Part shown: positions 5,643 through 7,227 of the stretch, piece after piece
How positions within the stretch are numbered: the stretch's first letter is position 1
Layout: each line of letters begins with the position of its first letter
Source: Chloroflexota bacterium
Lineage (GTDB): Bacteria > Chloroflexota > Dehalococcoidia > UBA6926 > JACQUM01
Assembly: GCA_016210295.1 (NCBI GenBank)
Contig: JACQUM010000066.1
Span: forward strand, 1-7,227
DNA: 7,227 nucleotides
Direction: 5' to 3'
Program-made: the position numbers and the translations under genes
The notes under the pieces: model-generated
What the model saw: only the letters and a program-made list of their open reading frames with translations
Told to the model about the DNA's origin: nothing
Database searches by the model: none

Positions 5643-6512
5643 ATGATGCAGCAGATGAACGAGCAACAGAAGGCGCGCCTGGCCTCTCTGGCGAAGTCCT
5701 TCGAGCGTCGTAAGAAGGTCGGCGAGCACCTGTCCAAGATCAAGCACCGGATAGGCGTTTACAGCGCCAAGGGTGGTGTTGGGAAGACCACGGTGGCGGT
5801 CAACCTGGCCCTGGCGCTGGCCCGGCGGGGGGCCCGCGTCGGGCTTCTGGACGCCGACATCGACTGTCCCAACGCCGATAAAGTCCTGGGGATGTCCCGC
5901 CGGCCCGAGTTCCGCGACGGAGCGCTCTACCCAGGGGAGCGGGCGGGTGTCAAGCTGATCTCCACCGCATCTTTCCAGGAGAAAGAGGACGAGGCACAGA
6001 TCTGGCGGGGCCCTATCATCAGCAACACCCTGAACCAGTTCCTGGAGATGACCGAGTGGGGCGACCTGGACTACCTCATCGTCGATATGCCCCCTGGGAC
6101 GTCGGACTCGCCCCTCACCGTGATGCAGAGCCTGCAGATGGAGGCTTTCATCGCCGTCACCACGCCTCAAGACCTGGCCGTGCTGGACACCAAGCGCTCC
6201 ATCAATATGATCAAGAAGATGAACATCGATGTCCTTGGCATCGTGGAGAACATGTCCGGCGGGGTCTTCGGAACGGGGGGTGGGGAGAGGGTAGCGAAGG
6301 AGATGGGTATTCCTTTTCTGGGCCGCCTGGAGCTGGCCAAGGAGTTCGGGGAGATGGGAGAGGACGTTGCCGTCCTCAAGCACGAGAAGGTCCGCAAGGC
6401 CTACGACAGGATCATCGATGCCTTTGAGAAGGAGCTGGCCAAGCTCCCGCCTCCACCGGTCATTCCTCCCCAGATGGGAGCCCCCATTCAGATGAGTCCT
6501 AAGAGAGAGTGA
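5643..6512 (+). CDS. Mrp/NBP35-family P-loop ATPase lacking the CxxC motif
   Basis: The family (Mrp, ApbC, NBP35) comprises cytoplasmic dimeric P-loop ATPases, many of which carry Fe-S clusters to target proteins. The ATG at 5643 gives 289 residues; another ATG at 5646 and a TTG at 5625 are in frame. The GGGAAGGGAA run at 5631-5640 favours one of the two ATGs. Numbered from 5643, a charged N-terminal helix (about 1-38) precedes the deviant Walker A KGGVGKTT (43-50), the A' motif LLDADIDCPNADKVLGM (68-84), the switch/Walker B region LDYLIVDMPPGTSDSPLT (142-159) and TTPQDLAVLDTKRSINM (173-189). Where canonical members read NMS-x-x-x-CPxC, this one reads NMSGGVFGTGGGER (203-216). The bridging cysteines are absent, and the protein's only cysteine is C75. 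The C-terminus ends in a proline-rich tail (LPPPPVIPPQM). There is no N-terminal MIP18/DUF59 domain. ATPase identity is secure; Fe-S carrier function is doubtful. It could also have a different client or regulatory role. Confidence 0.92.
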   Translation: MMQQMNEQQKARLASLAKSFERRKKVGEHLSKIKHRIGVYSAKGGVGKTTVAVNLALALARRGARVGLLDADIDCPNADKVLGMSRRPEFRDGALYPGERAGVKLISTASFQEKEDEAQIWRGPIISNTLNQFLEMTEWGDLDYLIVDMPPGTSDSPLTVMQSLQMEAFIAVTTPQDLAVLDTKRSINMIKKMNIDVLGIVENMSGGVFGTGGGERVAKEMGIPFLGRLELAKEFGEMGEDVAVLKHEKVRKAYDRIIDAFEKELAKLPPPPVIPPQMGAPIQMSPKRE

Positions 6513-6566
6513 AGGGTAAGCCAGACGCCAGGCCCTCTTGAAACAGGCCTCGGCCGTCGCCTGGTA

Positions 6567-7227
6567 TTAGCTCTCCGTCTTCTCCTCGGCCTCCTCCTGG
6601 GTTGGCGAAGGTCGCGGCATCCAAGGCGGTGAGGCGGCGTGGCGCGTCTCCGCGGGTGCGTTGGGAATCTCGGGGGAGGCCAGTCCCTCGTCCACCAGGA
6701 GGTCTTTGAGCCGGGCCGCTCGGGGGTAGCCCACGCCCAGCCGCCGCTGCAGAAGAGAGGTGGAGACCTTCCCACCCTGGAGAATGGCCAGCTCTCGCGC
6801 CTGGGCCAGAAGCACGTCGCCCCGTTCCCCGTCGTCTCTCTCTCCGTCGGTCTGCTCGGCGACCTCGCTGACGGGCTCGACCATCTTGGGAAGCTCGGGT
6901 GGCGTGTAGTCCAGGCTCTGGATCCGCCAGAAATTGGCCAGGGCGAGGGACTCGTCTTCGGAGACGAAAGCGCCCTGCACCCGGCGAGGCTGGGGCGCAT
7001 CCTGGGAGAAGAAGAGCATGTCGCCCCGGCCCAGGAGGTTCTCCGCACCTCCCACGTCCAGGATGGTCCGCGAGTCCACCGACTGGGCCACCATGAAGCT
7101 GATCCGGGTGGGGAAGTTGGCCTTGATGAGGCCGGTCACGACGTCCACCGAGGGCCGCTGCGTCGCCACTACCAGGTGGATGCCAGTGGCCCGCGCCAAC
7201 TGCGCCAGCCGGCACAGGCTCTTCTCC
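6567..7227 (-). CDS. ftsK: DNA translocase FtsK/SpoIIIE, C-terminal part (5' end beyond the window)
   Basis: FtsK/SpoIIIE is a septum-located hexameric dsDNA pump that clears and aligns chromosome termini during division. The frame is open to the right edge and ends at TAA (complement of 6567-6569), giving about 219 C-terminal residues that begin EKSLCRLAQLARATG. The RecA-like motor hallmark is visible: HLVVATQRPSVDVVTGLIKA (17-36), then NFPTRISF (37-44), DSRTILD (51-57) and GAENLLGRGDMLF (60-72). After a linker rich in acidic residues comes the winged-helix gamma domain that reads polar KOPS/SRS sequences (about 137-184), with SLLQRRLGVGYPRAARL. The Walker A region and the N-terminal membrane anchor would lie outside the window. 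The usual GSKPREVL ending is replaced by a tail of about 35 residues rich in Pro, Ala and Glu. The gene converges on the Mrp-type gene with 54 bases between stops and no clear intrinsic terminator. Confidence 0.95.
   Translation of the reverse strand, partial: EKSLCRLAQLARATGIHLVVATQRPSVDVVTGLIKANFPTRISFMVAQSVDSRTILDVGGAENLLGRGDMLFFSQDAPQPRRVQGAFVSEDESLALANFWRIQSLDYTPPELPKMVEPVSEVAEQTDGERDDGERGDVLLAQARELAILQGGKVSTSLLQRRLGVGYPRAARLKDLLVDEGLASPEIPNAPAETRHAASPPWMPRPSPTQEEAEEKTES

Noticed and set aside
5443..5646. Short open frames inside the 150-bp element and the Mrp-gene leader
   Set aside because: They cross hairpins and the promoter, have no family resemblance and no ribosome binding site.
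6513..6566. A bidirectional intrinsic terminator between the Mrp-type gene and ftsK
   Set aside because: Only weak pairing is visible (AGGCC with GGCCT across an 11-base loop), without a T-run on either strand, so no terminator is called.

Overview
The window is GC-rich bacterial chromosome with tightly packed genes, several GTG starts and a TTG-capable context. It carries core DNA-repair, replication and housekeeping genes: ruvA, uvrB, an Mrp/NBP35-type ATPase and the 3' end of ftsK. Between them are a small multi-pass membrane protein and two tandem lipoprotein-like paralogues. No marker gene fixes the taxon. GC content, protein style and gene mix would fit a Chloroflexota-like or other deep-branching high-GC lineage, but this is a low-confidence inference.

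Layout, left to right. Positions 1-91 hold the probable 3' tail of an unidentified upstream gene. Next is ruvA (GTG start at 92), directly followed by a five-helix membrane protein (683-1144). A 91-base gap carries an extended -10 promoter and a perfect 6-bp stem-loop at the expected transcription start, ahead of full-length uvrB (1236-3227). Three bases after uvrB begins a predicted lipoprotein (3231-4247), and then a diverged tandem paralogue (4300-5343). A 299-base gap follows. It contains a 150-bp inverted-repeat element (5379-5528) flanked by CTAG and packed with hairpins, which looks like a MITE or other non-autonomous insertion element. Downstream of it is a good sigma70-type promoter for the Mrp-type ATPase gene (5643-6512). 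Last, convergent on the minus strand, is the C-terminal third of an FtsK/SpoIIIE DNA translocase, cut by the right edge.

How the genes relate. RuvA (Holliday-junction recognition) and UvrB (nucleotide excision repair) make the left half a DNA-repair neighbourhood, but no ruvB follows ruvA. The lipoprotein pair is probably transcribed with uvrB because of its spacing, although nothing in the proteins suggests a repair role. The Mrp-type protein keeps the ATPase motifs but lacks the CxxC cysteines expected of an Fe-S carrier, and has only one cysteine in total. The most interesting points are the uncharacterised lipoprotein pair, the cysteine-poor Mrp and the small inverted-repeat element. I see no strong evidence of a wholly new system such as a defence island, a CRISPR array or a retroelement.
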